64,000 bases of DNA from CAADGU01 sp964467705 (GTDB lineage: Bacteria; Chloroflexota; Anaerolineae; Promineifilales; Promineifilaceae): positions 1 to 64,000 of the forward strand of contig CAYXUZ010000003.1 of assembly GCA_964467705.1 (NCBI GenBank), written 5' to 3'. The position numbers were made by a program, and so were the translations under genes. Positions 26,517 through 34,797 of the stretch are shown piece by piece; the first letter of the stretch is position 1; each line of letters begins with the position of its first letter. A model generated the notes under the pieces. It was not told the origin of the DNA and did not search any database. It was given only the letters and a program-made list of their open reading frames with translations.

Positions 26517-26599
26517 CGTTATCCGTAACCCGTTATCCGTAATCCGACCATTTGCCGCTCGCGGATTACGGTTTACCGTTTACGGATTGCGATTTACGG
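26517..26599. repeat. Junction hairpin of GTAATCCG/CGGATTACGG words
   Basis: GTTATCCGTAACCCGTTATC faces GGATTACGGTTTACCG. It overlaps the end of the DUF6760 gene and is related in words to 48336-48402. Confidence 0.8.
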
Positions 26600-26747
26600 A
26601 AAGCCGCTCATTAATCCGCCCCACTTCCGTCACCCAACGCTGCCGTTCCTGGTGGCTCATGCTCATCACCTGGTCATGCGGCCAGTGCAGATGGTAGGCG
26701 ATATACGCTACCTCCTCGTAGAGCCGTTCCGAGGGGTAGCAGATCAC
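26580..26747 (-). CDS. DUF6760-like eCIS microprotein (55 aa)
   Basis: The start is GTG at 26747, overlapping the TGA of the upstream gene in the arrangement GTGA, which implies translational coupling. The product reads ICYPSERLYEEVAYIAYHLH followed by WPHDQVMSMSHQERQRWVTE. This matches the DUF6760 pattern (xLxEEVAYxAYHxHWPxDxxxxMxxxERxRWxxEIxRIN) found beside tube genes in eCIS and related loci. Its exact role is unknown. Its 3' end overlaps an intergenic repeat. Confidence 0.8.
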   Translation of the reverse strand: MICYPSERLYEEVAYIAYHLHWPHDQVMSMSHQERQRWVTEVGRINERLSVNRNP

Positions 26748-27124
26748 CCCCCCAGGCTGCTGACCTCCACCTCAAACGCGCCTTCACAGTGCGGGCAGGC
26801 CACTTGCAAACGGCCGTGCCCCTGATAGTTAATGCGCTGGTAGAAGTCCTGCAAATAGGCCAGGTCGCCAGCAAACAGGTTCTCAACCACCTTTGGGTTG
26901 ATAAATTCCAGGCTGCCTAGCCGGGTGATCACCCGCGACAGCAAAATGATGACCAGATAACCGGTATTGCTGCGCACACGTGGGTCGCCGAGAGGCGCAA
27001 TTTCGTCATACGCCGTCGCCAGGCGCATCATGCCCTGCCGATGTACCTGCCCATCGGCATCCACCAGCCCATGCGGCAGCACAAACGGAAATTCTGTCTG
27101 GGGCGCAAAATCATGTGTGTTCAT
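26744..27124 (-). CDS. gp26-like/tail assembly protein with zinc-ribbon-like end
   Basis: The 126-residue protein opens FAPQTEFPFVLPHGLVDADG and contains RQGMMRLATAYDEI and LLSRVITRLGSLEFINPKVV. This is the sequence style of the T4 gp26-like or tail assembly small proteins that sit between tube genes in eCIS. The C-terminal CPHC suggests a half zinc ribbon. It ends in a GTGA overlap with DUF6760. A chaperone or baseplate-completion role is likely. Confidence 0.8.
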   Translation of the reverse strand: MNTHDFAPQTEFPFVLPHGLVDADGQVHRQGMMRLATAYDEIAPLGDPRVRSNTGYLVIILLSRVITRLGSLEFINPKVVENLFAGDLAYLQDFYQRINYQGHGRLQVACPHCEGAFEVEVSSLGG

Positions 27125-27127
27125 AGT

Positions 27128-27198
27128 TAAATAGGGGTAATCAGGTGATTAGGTGAGCAGGTAATTGGGTAATCCAATTACTCAAACACCTAAACACT
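27128..27198. repeat. Junction repeat of GTAATC/GATTAC words
   Basis: GGGTAATCAGGTGATTAGGTG faces AATTACTCAAACACCTAAACAC as an imperfect hairpin between the tube and gp26-like genes. Confidence 0.7.
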
Positions 27199-27204
27199 CG
27201 ATCA

Positions 27205-27642
27205 CTACCAGGTGTCCACTTCAATCCCCTCATGCGCCAGTTCCAATGTTTCAATGGCGACTTCATTGGTGGTAGCGCTGAGGCTGGGGCCAGTCCATTT
27301 GGCGGGCCAGCAGTTACGCAAATTCCAGCGAATGCCATCCTTTCCGGTATCATCCATCAGGATGATGGAGAGGTTGCGTCGTTCGGCATTGCCGGTCGTC
27401 AACTTCTTGTGCCAATCCCACAACGACCGGTCGGTGGTAATGCCCCGGCTCAGGGTGATATTGCCGTAGGTGACCAGCCCCGGCAGCTTGCGCATCACCA
27501 ACCCCAGATCGGTGCCCTCGCGGTAGTCGCCCGCTTCCTGGGTAGATTCCAGCCCGGAACACTCCTTAAAACCGGCGCGGGTGATGCCGTCAATCTCCAC
27601 ACGAAAGTTATATTGACCAAACGGGTCCATACGATCAGCCAT
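27205..27642 (-). CDS. Inner tube protein, gp19 family (tube 1)
   Basis: The 145-residue protein begins MADRMDPFGQYNFRVEIDGI, chosen because GAGGAG lies a few bases upstream; a 13-residue extension enters a repeat. KECSGLESTQEAGDYREGTD, LVTYGNITLSRGITTDRSLW and EVAIETLELAHEGIE are diagnostic for gp19 tube proteins. It is likely the major tube subunit and follows both sheath genes. It lacks the N-terminal extension of the other tube protein. Confidence 0.95.
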   Translation of the reverse strand: MADRMDPFGQYNFRVEIDGITRAGFKECSGLESTQEAGDYREGTDLGLVMRKLPGLVTYGNITLSRGITTDRSLWDWHKKLTTGNAERRNLSIILMDDTGKDGIRWNLRNCWPAKWTGPSLSATTNEVAIETLELAHEGIEVDTW

Positions 27643-27659
27643 TTTGTTTCTCCTCGTTT

Positions 27660-27706
27660 GTAGTAGGCGATTTATCGCCACTTGACGCCGCTGAAGCGGC
27701 TACTAC
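27660..27706. repeat. Junction hairpin GTAGTAGGCGA...CTACTAC
   Basis: Short arms GTAGTA and TACTAC enclose an inner GCGATTTATCGC palindrome and CCGCTGAAGCGG palindrome. It lies between the tube and sheath genes. Confidence 0.72.
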
Positions 27707-27712
27707 GAACCA

Positions 27713-28861
27713 CTAAATTTGATTACTGCTCACCGTCACCCCACCGGCCCCATGCACAATGCGGGTGACAATAAATTCGCCGGGCACGGCCGGGGCCATG
27801 CCTACTTCGGCAATGACCATTCCGGCATCGCGCACGGCCGTACTGTTAAGCTCACTATCACACTTCACGTAATATGCCTGTTCCGGGGTCACACCTTTGA
27901 ACGCCCCCTGCTGGTACAGGCCATCCAGATACACCGACACTTCGCGGGTGATGCGCACCCACAGGCGCGGGTTGTGCGGCTCAAAAGGCAGTTCACGCAT
28001 AAACCGCTCCAGCCAGCGGCGGGCAGTGATAAACAGGCGACGGGCGTTGATGTATTGCCATTCGGCCGCTTCGCTGAGGGTGCGTGCCCCCCAGACCCGC
28101 ATCCCCCGCCCCGGCATGGCCCGCAGGCAGTTGATATTAGCCGCGTACAGTTCGCCCACTTCGCCGAAGGTGGGGTTGGCAGCCAGATCGAGTACCCCTT
28201 CCAATTCCTCGTTGGCGGGTGCTTTGTGTGGGCCGACGGCGGCGTCACTGCGGGCGTAACTCCCGGCGATGTGGCCGCAGGGCGGCACAAACAGCGCATC
28301 TCGACCAATACCGGGCACGAGCAGCCAGGAATGGTACAACGCACCAAAGTCGCTGTTGAGCTGCTGCCGGTGGGTAAGCAGGGTTTCAGTTGCAGCTAAA
28401 TCTGGCGCGTCCAGAATGGTAAAACAGTCCCCACGTTGACGGCAGGTATCCAGCAGCAGTTGTTGGCGGGCGGCGATGGCAGCCAACTGTTGGGCGGCGG
28501 GCAGGTTAGACGGCCGTACCACATCCGGCGCACACAACAAATCGGCGTCATCCAGGCTGGACATGGCCGTCAGCCCGGCGCGCAGGGCAGCGTCATCATT
28601 CAAGGCGTCGTCCAGGCGAATAACGTAACAGATAGGGCCGCCGTTTTCAAAAAAGCCGCGTACCGCATACGCCAGAAAACCTTGTGGGAATGGGTTTCCA
28701 TAAACGGCCGTAAACTGCGACCACAACCGGAGCGCCACCGGCTCATTGATCAGCCCGTCCAACGCAAAACCGAGGAAAACGGGCACGGCCGTGAGAAAAA
28801 TCGGTGGCGGTGGCGGGTACACATCCTGCCGATAAACGCCGGGAACCTGGTAGGTGAGCAT
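27713..28861 (-). CDS. Contractile sheath protein (minor/second sheath)
   Basis: The 382-residue protein begins MLTYQVPGVYRQDVYPP, a sheath N-terminus. FENGGPICYVIRLDD, PAPV-like turns, IAGSYARSDAAVGPHKAPAN and ENLNRL-like INARRLFITARRWLERFMRE in its C-terminal third are typical of sheath proteins. It differs widely from the other sheath protein and has a shorter insertion domain. Two sheath isoforms are common in eCIS. Confidence 0.93.
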   Translation of the reverse strand: MLTYQVPGVYRQDVYPPPPPIFLTAVPVFLGFALDGLINEPVALRLWSQFTAVYGNPFPQGFLAYAVRGFFENGGPICYVIRLDDALNDDAALRAGLTAMSSLDDADLLCAPDVVRPSNLPAAQQLAAIAARQQLLLDTCRQRGDCFTILDAPDLAATETLLTHRQQLNSDFGALYHSWLLVPGIGRDALFVPPCGHIAGSYARSDAAVGPHKAPANEELEGVLDLAANPTFGEVGELYAANINCLRAMPGRGMRVWGARTLSEAAEWQYINARRLFITARRWLERFMRELPFEPHNPRLWVRITREVSVYLDGLYQQGAFKGVTPEQAYYVKCDSELNSTAVRDAGMVIAEVGMAPAVPGEFIVTRIVHGAGGVTVSSNQI

Positions 28862-28865
28862 AGCT

Positions 28866-28940
28866 TTTTAGTAAGCAGCAAGCGGTGAGCAGTAAGCAGT
28901 CAACCCATTACTGCTCACTGTTCACTGCTTACCGCTCACT
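28866..28940. repeat. Junction hairpin of AGCAGTAAGCAG words
   Basis: GCAAGCGGTGAGCAGTAAGC faces CACTGCTTACCGCTCACT across a short spacer between the two sheath genes. Confidence 0.88.
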
Positions 28941-28944
28941 TCCT

Positions 28945-30144
28945 TTATCCACCCGGCCCCGCCCATTGGCTGATGCGGAAGACGACAAATTCGGCCGGTT
29001 TGACGACGGCGACGCCGATTTCCGTCACCACCTGGCCCAGTTCGCGGACTTCGGGGGGATTGGTGGTTTCGTCGCAGCGCACAAAAAAGGCTTCGGCGGC
29101 CGTGTTGCCAAACAGCGCGCCGCTGGCCCAGACGGTGGTCAGAAAAGCGGTGATATTGCGCCGGATTTTGGCCCACAATTCGGGTGAATTGGGTTCAAAA
29201 ACCACCCACTGCGTGCCCTGGTCAATGGATTCGCGCAGGAAGTTGAACAGGCGGCGCACATTCACATACTGCCATTCCGGGTCGCCAGCCGGGTCAGAGG
29301 CCAGCGAGCGTGCGCCCCACACCTTCACCGTGCCGTCAAAGGGGCGGATGCAGTTCACACCCTGCGGATTGAGCGAACCCTGCAAAATTTTGCTGACGCG
29401 ATAATGCACACCCAACGCGCCCAAAATGACCTCGTTGGCCGGCGCTTTGTGGACGCCACGTTGGGCGTCGCTGCGGGCATAGATGCCCGCCAGATGGCCG
29501 CTGGGCGGCACACTGATGCGCGTCCCGGCCGGTTGCAGCGGGTCGGCCACCTCAATCCAGGGGAAGTAAAACGCGCCGTACCCTTTGGGATTGGCGGCCG
29601 GCCGCCAGATGCCGGTGCTGTCGGTGCTGATGACCAGATTGTCGCCGGTAATGTCGCGGGCGCAATCCAGAATAGCCACGCGGTCTTCCATGTTCTGGCA
29701 GTGGCTCACCAGTTTGTCTTGAATGGCGTTGAGCGCAGTCTGGGTGGTGTCCGGCGGCAGCGGGGCGGCGACAATGGCGATTTCGTCAATGCTTTCCAAC
29801 TGGTCAATGGCGTCGTCCATATCGTCCAGAGAGGTGACACGGTTGACCCAACAGCGGGTGCCGCCATTGTTGAAGAAGCCATAGACGGCGTGCGCCAGGT
29901 ATTGGTTGGCGGTCTGGAAATCACCGTACTTTTGTTTGAATTCGTCCCAACTGTTGAGCGGTTCTGGGTCGAGGGCGGCCGCCTGGGTGTAATTACCGCC
30001 GGCTGGTCGGGCGGGCATATTGTCGCTGGCGATGTTGGCGGAGAGGCCAACAAAGGCGGCGGTGCTGGTGCCCACCCCGGCAATGGGCTTGACGGCCGAG
30101 GGCACTTCATCCACATAAACGCCGGGCGCAAGATAGACGGTCAT
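28945..30144 (-). CDS. Contractile sheath protein (major)
   Basis: The 399-residue protein begins MTVYLAPGVYVDEVPSA, with AAGGAG before it; a start seven codons upstream is inferior. FNNGGTRCWVNRV, HLAGIYARSDAQRGVHKAPA, VNCIRPFDGTVKVWGARSLA and WQYVNVRRLFNFLRESIDQG are classic sheath sequences. It contains the usual C-terminal AFFVRCDETTNP segment. It is likely the main sheath subunit, co-transcribed with the second sheath. Confidence 0.96.
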   Translation of the reverse strand: MTVYLAPGVYVDEVPSAVKPIAGVGTSTAAFVGLSANIASDNMPARPAGGNYTQAAALDPEPLNSWDEFKQKYGDFQTANQYLAHAVYGFFNNGGTRCWVNRVTSLDDMDDAIDQLESIDEIAIVAAPLPPDTTQTALNAIQDKLVSHCQNMEDRVAILDCARDITGDNLVISTDSTGIWRPAANPKGYGAFYFPWIEVADPLQPAGTRISVPPSGHLAGIYARSDAQRGVHKAPANEVILGALGVHYRVSKILQGSLNPQGVNCIRPFDGTVKVWGARSLASDPAGDPEWQYVNVRRLFNFLRESIDQGTQWVVFEPNSPELWAKIRRNITAFLTTVWASGALFGNTAAEAFFVRCDETTNPPEVRELGQVVTEIGVAVVKPAEFVVFRISQWAGPGG

Positions 30145-30216
30145 AGATTCACTCCTTCCGTTCAAGACGGTTGTGCAAGTCGCGGCGGCAACAAGTTGCC
30201 GGTTGCAAGTTGCGTG

Positions 30217-31299
30217 TTAAATGGCGTAACGGCCGCGTAAATAATTCTCCACTGCCTGCCGGTCTGGGTCGGGCAGGGCGCGGTTGTAATAGATGATTTC
30301 GGCGATGAGGCCGGTAAAAAAGCTGCTGCGGCCCTGGTAGTTGGCGCCAATGACAAGCTGGCCGGTGAGGGCGCGGGCGGCATAGACGGCCGTGCCCGCC
30401 AACACCCCATTGCGAAACAAGGCCCCCGTCTGCCCGCCAAATCGCCAGGTTATTTGCTGTGGCCCGGCGATGGCGATGCCTACCGTGCGCCACGAGCCAT
30501 CGTTGTACCGAACGTTAGCCGGGGAAGAGGTATCGGCAGCGTTGAGCGCCAGCCGTCCGCTTTGGGCGTCAAACAGCGTGTGGCTGTGGCCGCCGCCGGG
30601 CGTGTTGTCCAGGACGAAGAAGAAGGTGTGTTCGGTAGCGTTTTCGGCCAGAGAGAGGGCCAGGTATTGGTTTTCGCCGTTGAATTGCAGGGCCGGACGG
30701 CCGTTAATCGCGCTTCTCCGGTAAACAGGTTGGTTGGCGGCGCTGGTTTGGGCGGCGGCGTAGTTACGGCCGCTGTTATCGGGCCAGGCAGCTATGGCCC
30801 GGCCGTCGGTGATGCCGGTTAACGTGGCGGCGTCCAGCCAGAGGGCACAACCGCTCAGTTGCGTGGGGCTGAAGGCCGAAGCGCGGGCGGGTGGCGGAGT
30901 CGGGGTGGGCAGAGGTTCGGGTGGGGGTACGGCCGTGCCTGCACGGGGTGGCAGGCTGATTTGTAGATGGGAGGGTTGGATACGGCCGTCTGTATCCCGC
31001 GCCACCCGACTTTCCACTACAACGGGATCAAAGGCTGGCTGGCGACCGGGTATCCAGGCGGTCAGCGTGTAATCGCCGTCGGGCAGATCGAGAAAGAAAA
31101 ATGAACCGTCGGCACGGCTGTTCACCCGGACAATGGGTGGACGGCCAGCCAATTTACTCAGGCGGTGAACCTGGGCAGTGAACGTTTGCGGCGCGGCCGT
31201 AATTTGCACACAGGCGTCGGGTACGGCCGTGTTCGTTCCGGCGGCGGCTACCTGCCCGGCAATAGCGATCTGGCGGTGGGTGGTTTCCCAGTCGGACAT
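30217..31299 (-). CDS. Carboxypeptidase-regulatory-like plus LamG-type binding protein in eCIS
   Basis: The 360-residue protein has an N-terminal beta-sandwich (residues 8-110, with NSRADGSFFFLDLPDGDYTL), a Pro-rich linker (120-145) and a concanavalin A/LamG-like domain (148-360: LSGCALWLDAATLTG, NGRPALQFNGENQYLALSLA, AEIIYYNRALPDPDRQAVEN). No signal peptide is present, consistent with particle assembly in the cytoplasm. LamG-like domains bind carbohydrates or proteins. Its place before the sheath genes is unusual. Decoration of the particle or target binding is inference. Confidence 0.85.
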   Translation of the reverse strand: MSDWETTHRQIAIAGQVAAAGTNTAVPDACVQITAAPQTFTAQVHRLSKLAGRPPIVRVNSRADGSFFFLDLPDGDYTLTAWIPGRQPAFDPVVVESRVARDTDGRIQPSHLQISLPPRAGTAVPPPEPLPTPTPPPARASAFSPTQLSGCALWLDAATLTGITDGRAIAAWPDNSGRNYAAAQTSAANQPVYRRSAINGRPALQFNGENQYLALSLAENATEHTFFFVLDNTPGGGHSHTLFDAQSGRLALNAADTSSPANVRYNDGSWRTVGIAIAGPQQITWRFGGQTGALFRNGVLAGTAVYAARALTGQLVIGANYQGRSSFFTGLIAEIIYYNRALPDPDRQAVENYLRGRYAI

Positions 31300-31301
31300 T
31301 G

Positions 31302-31372
31302 TTTGGTAATTGGTTATCGGTTATCGGTTATCGGTGGGTTCACCGATTACTGATCACCGTTTACCAATTGTT
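31302..31372. repeat. Junction hairpin of GTTATCGGTTATCGG words
   Basis: GGTAATTGGTTATCGGTTATCGG faces CCGATTACTGATCACCG between the Pvc16-like and LamG genes. It overlaps the start of the LamG gene region. Confidence 0.75.
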
Positions 31373-31934
31373 TCCACTTGATCACTTTCTCGGTCACGGC
31401 CGGGCCGAGGTCTTCGGGTGGGAAGACGTTGACGGCCAGGGTGAGGGTGTAATGCAGGGCGGCTTTGGGTTTGCCACCCAATGCCTGCCAGAATTCGCCG
31501 GGGCTTTGCAAAAAACCTTCACGCATTACCAGGGCACGCACTGGCGGTTCGTGCCCGGCCAGGGAGCCTTGCAGCACCTCGGCGGGCAGGCGGCGGTAAC
31601 GCAGCAAGACGCGCATCACCTCGCCCAGCAGGCGATGTTCGTCGCGCACGGCATCGGCGGCGTTGGACCAGGCGGTGATGAGGTATGAGCAATCTACACG
31701 GGTGGACGGCCGTTGGCGGGACACATTTCCATTCGGCTGGCGGGTATCCGTCCACTCATTACTGCGCAAATTCACATTTTCCCGAATGTCGTAGAGAAAC
31801 AGGTTGATGGCCGGTGGGGTCACTTCAATGGGCGGGAACGAACTATCTGGCGCGGTAAAACTGATGGCAATGTGATTCAGCGCCAATTCTTGCCGCAGCA
31901 ACGTCGCCAACGTGTCATCCAGGTCTTGGAACAT
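31347..31934 (-). CDS. DUF4255/Pvc16-like tail terminator protein
   Basis: The 195-residue protein begins MFQDLDDTLATLLRQELALN, with GAAGGG upstream; the 15-codon extension lies in a palindromic repeat. PAINLFLYDIRENVNLRSNE, DCSYLITAWS and DEHRLLGEVMRVLLRYRRLP match the Pvc16/Afp16 N-terminal family. These proteins cap the tube and sheath at the end distant from the baseplate. It sits between the DUF4157 and LamG genes. Confidence 0.92.
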   Translation of the reverse strand: MFQDLDDTLATLLRQELALNHIAISFTAPDSSFPPIEVTPPAINLFLYDIRENVNLRSNEWTDTRQPNGNVSRQRPSTRVDCSYLITAWSNAADAVRDEHRLLGEVMRVLLRYRRLPAEVLQGSLAGHEPPVRALVMREGFLQSPGEFWQALGGKPKAALHYTLTLAVNVFPPEDLGPAVTEKVIKWKQLVNGDQ

Positions 31935-31949
31935 GCGCCCTTCAAGTTT

Positions 31950-31982
31950 AGATTGGTTCAATCTATTGGATTGAACCAATCT
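31950..31982. repeat. Palindromic repeat, family GATTGGTTCAATC, second copy
   Basis: AGATTGGTTCAATC pairs with GATTGAACCAATCT around a short loop. It is the same element as 1772-1804, here just upstream of the Pvc16-like start. Confidence 0.85.
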
Positions 31983-32057
31983 CCGGTGAACATCTGGGCA
32001 AGTATAGGCGTTGATTATCTGTTACTGCGTCTTTTGGGGCGTCTTTTGGGGCGTCTT

Positions 32058-34742
32058 TTAGAATGCTTCACCTTTGTGTATCTGGTTGATGTCGTCTTTG
32101 GAGATTTTGTCACCCAGGTTGAACTTCTCTGTGTATAACCCACCGGCTCCCGAAGTAGCTTCTTCAAAAATGCCGCCATCTTCACACACTTTCTTCAGCC
32201 CTTTGTTCCATTCGGCCAGGGAGACATACTGTCCTTTCACTTCCACCTGGGCCGGGAAACGGTTGCTGATGGCTGTAAGCGGGGCGGGTTTTTTGCCGTC
32301 CAGAGTATCCTGGATAGCCTGCATAGACATGCGGGCGGTTTCGGCCGAATACTTGACGCCCTTACCGCTGTTGGCATTGAGCATGGCATTGTCGCCATAG
32401 ATACGGCCGATGTCCGTTCCTTCCCCAGTTTTGACCAGCAGCCCCTCCACGCAGAATTTATTATGCAGCACGTTGGTGGCGTATTGCAGGCGGGCGTTGC
32501 GCATGAAGTTGTGGAAGCCCTGATAGGTGATGGCGGCCGCGCGACGGCCGTAGACATCCTGCGCATTCAACCTTTTTAACTCAATCTCTCGTTTGCTCTC
32601 TTCGGCAAGCAGTGACGGATCCAGCACATCCGGCCCCTGGATGTCGGCCATAATTTGGGCAAACTCGTCCGCATCCTGCGGCACATAATCCGGGTGCAGC
32701 CGATAATACTTCCACGTTCCCTTGTGGCTGTGTTTTAGTGGATCAATGGCCGGATTGCCTTTAATGTTCATAATCTGTACCGCATTATCGGCTACCAATT
32801 GATGGATCAAATCATCCCAACCGGTGTCATTTTCCAGTTTATCTATCAGAGTGGGCGGCAACTCTCTTGTGCCCTTTTGGGCAGCATAAAGCTGCCATTC
32901 GGCCAGGAATTGCCAGCTATCACTCTCCGGGTCTGGCCGCACGGAAGCAGGCAGCCGCAACCCTAACGCCCCAAAACGATCCAGCCAATGCCCTTTTAGA
33001 TTTTCGGCAAATTGCATATCGTTGGGGGACAGTTTGCCCACATTAGCCAGGTCATATCGATCGTCGTCAATGTTCAGGTCGGATTGATTGGCCGCGATGG
33101 CCCGAATTTGCCGCCATTCCTCGTCCGTCGCCCCGTGTTTTTTACCCTTGACATCAATCCATTTCACCAGCCACATCATAATCTGGGTCTTGTTGATCAG
33201 GTGACCGGAAGCGTAGGAATCTTGCAGAAAATGGTCACCAAAACCGTTGGTCAGCCAGGCTTCGTTCATTTTCTCCCGGGCAGATCTGTCGTTCCACCCA
33301 TCTTTTGATTTGGCGGCCATGTTAACGGCCGTCTGCGCCAGATCACGCGCTTTTTGGTGATAGTCGGCCCAGGTGTGCCAGCTTTCCGGGGCAAAGTGGC
33401 AGGCGTTTCGGGCCAGAGTAGCTTTGTAATCTTCCGCATGATCGGCCGCAAACTTTTCTTTGGTTAATTCGCGCTGCCCCAGTTTGCCCCGTTCCCCCAC
33501 CCGGCCAGTCGAGCCAACCGCCCCTTCAAACCCGGTACGGCGGCCCGATTTACCAGAAAACTCATCCAGCTTGTTCCCTTTGATCTCGTTGACCATGTCG
33601 TAAAACAAAAACAGGCTTTGCTGGCGAATGCCCTGTACAATCTGCCAGCGATTTTCCGGGTCAGTTTTCTTCATTTCTTCTATAGAACCATAAATATCGG
33701 CCAGGGTGTTCAATTCGCCATAGGTGACAATCAGGGGTGGATAGAACGGGTTGATGGTGGAATCGTTGGGGATCGTGACCAGTTTGACCTGCCACTTGTT
33801 ATCAAATTTATCTTTAATGCGGGCAGCCACTTCTTCTTGCGTCTCAAATTTCTGCGGGCCGTGATCGCGCATGTACTCCAGGCGGGCAATTTCCTGGTAT
33901 AGGACGTGTAACACGTGTTCTGTGCTGATTTGCTGCCCTTTTAAGGGGCCGGCAGACACGTGAATGGAACTGTGGGGGCCAACCGCCTTGCCCATTTTGT
34001 TGAGGTTGCCTTTCGCGCCCAAGATTTCCAGGTCGGTGGGGTCTACATCGCCTAACATGCGGTGTTCAAAGGAGGAGTGGCGGCGGATGGTGGCGCTGTT
34101 TTGCTGGACGACGTGGGTGAGTTCATGCGCCAGCAATTCCTGCCCGGCGGCCGAGGTGGGGCTGTATTCACCCTGGCGAAAGAAGATGTGAGGGCCAACG
34201 GTGAAGGCGGTGGCTTGTAAGGAGTCGTTCAGCTGGTCGGCCTGTGCATCCGTGTGGACGCGAACGTGTCGAAAGTCAGCATTAAAAGCGTGGCTCATTT
34301 GCTGTTGCAAATGGCCGGGCAACGGCCGTCCCCCCTTTCTGGCGCGGCTGATGGCAGATTCAATGGTGGCGGGTACGGCCGTGCCCCCTGCCCCCGCCAC
34401 TCGCTGCCGTACCGGATGTCCCTGCCCCCGATGAACCAGTTGCTGCGCCAGAGCCTCGGCTTCTTGTTCATATGGATCATGGGTGGGGCCAAGCCGCATT
34501 TTGGCCTGCATAACCAGCCGCTGCACATAGCCGTTGCCCCGGCTGCGTTGCAGTTGCAGGAGGGAGTTGCCAGCATAGGGGAGACGGCCGTCCGTCACCC
34601 GCTGTAACACGGCCGTATCCCCTGCCACCCCCAGACCTAATCCCGGCTGGGCGTTCTGGGGGGCCGGTTGGTGAGTGGCAGGTACGGCCGTTTGTAACCC
34701 ATTTTGTTGTTCTGTATTCGCTTCATAAGTTCGATTTGCCAT
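32058..34742 (-). CDS. DUF4157 protein with phospholipase C-like C-terminal region (candidate eCIS cargo)
   Basis: The 894-residue protein begins MANRTYEANTEQQNG. Residues 135-215 form the eCIS-associated DUF4157 domain, with MSHAFNADFRHVRVHTDAQA and the HExxH motif LLAHELTHVVQQ (His 206-210). The following region (FEHRMLGDVDP) continues as in other DUF4157 proteins. Around 446-515, NACHFAPESWHTWADYHQKA and GFGDHFLQDSYASGHL resemble the His/Asp metal-binding motifs of zinc-dependent phospholipase C. The C-terminal 350 residues are unrecognised. DUF4157 marks eCIS cargo and may act as an intein-like or protease domain. The enzymatic assignment is inference. Confidence 0.84.
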   Translation of the reverse strand: MANRTYEANTEQQNGLQTAVPATHQPAPQNAQPGLGLGVAGDTAVLQRVTDGRLPYAGNSLLQLQRSRGNGYVQRLVMQAKMRLGPTHDPYEQEAEALAQQLVHRGQGHPVRQRVAGAGGTAVPATIESAISRARKGGRPLPGHLQQQMSHAFNADFRHVRVHTDAQADQLNDSLQATAFTVGPHIFFRQGEYSPTSAAGQELLAHELTHVVQQNSATIRRHSSFEHRMLGDVDPTDLEILGAKGNLNKMGKAVGPHSSIHVSAGPLKGQQISTEHVLHVLYQEIARLEYMRDHGPQKFETQEEVAARIKDKFDNKWQVKLVTIPNDSTINPFYPPLIVTYGELNTLADIYGSIEEMKKTDPENRWQIVQGIRQQSLFLFYDMVNEIKGNKLDEFSGKSGRRTGFEGAVGSTGRVGERGKLGQRELTKEKFAADHAEDYKATLARNACHFAPESWHTWADYHQKARDLAQTAVNMAAKSKDGWNDRSAREKMNEAWLTNGFGDHFLQDSYASGHLINKTQIMMWLVKWIDVKGKKHGATDEEWRQIRAIAANQSDLNIDDDRYDLANVGKLSPNDMQFAENLKGHWLDRFGALGLRLPASVRPDPESDSWQFLAEWQLYAAQKGTRELPPTLIDKLENDTGWDDLIHQLVADNAVQIMNIKGNPAIDPLKHSHKGTWKYYRLHPDYVPQDADEFAQIMADIQGPDVLDPSLLAEESKREIELKRLNAQDVYGRRAAAITYQGFHNFMRNARLQYATNVLHNKFCVEGLLVKTGEGTDIGRIYGDNAMLNANSGKGVKYSAETARMSMQAIQDTLDGKKPAPLTAISNRFPAQVEVKGQYVSLAEWNKGLKKVCEDGGIFEEATSGAGGLYTEKFNLGDKISKDDINQIHKGEAF

Positions 34743-34749
34743 TTTGCAC

Positions 34750-34797
34750 CTGTGACGGTAATCGGTCACTGATTACCGATAACCGTTTACCGATTAC
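34750..34797. repeat. Junction hairpin of GGTAATCGGT words
   Basis: GGTAATCGGTCACTGATTACC is followed by GATAACCGTTTACCGATTACC. It fills the space between the ATPase and DUF4157 genes. Confidence 0.82.
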
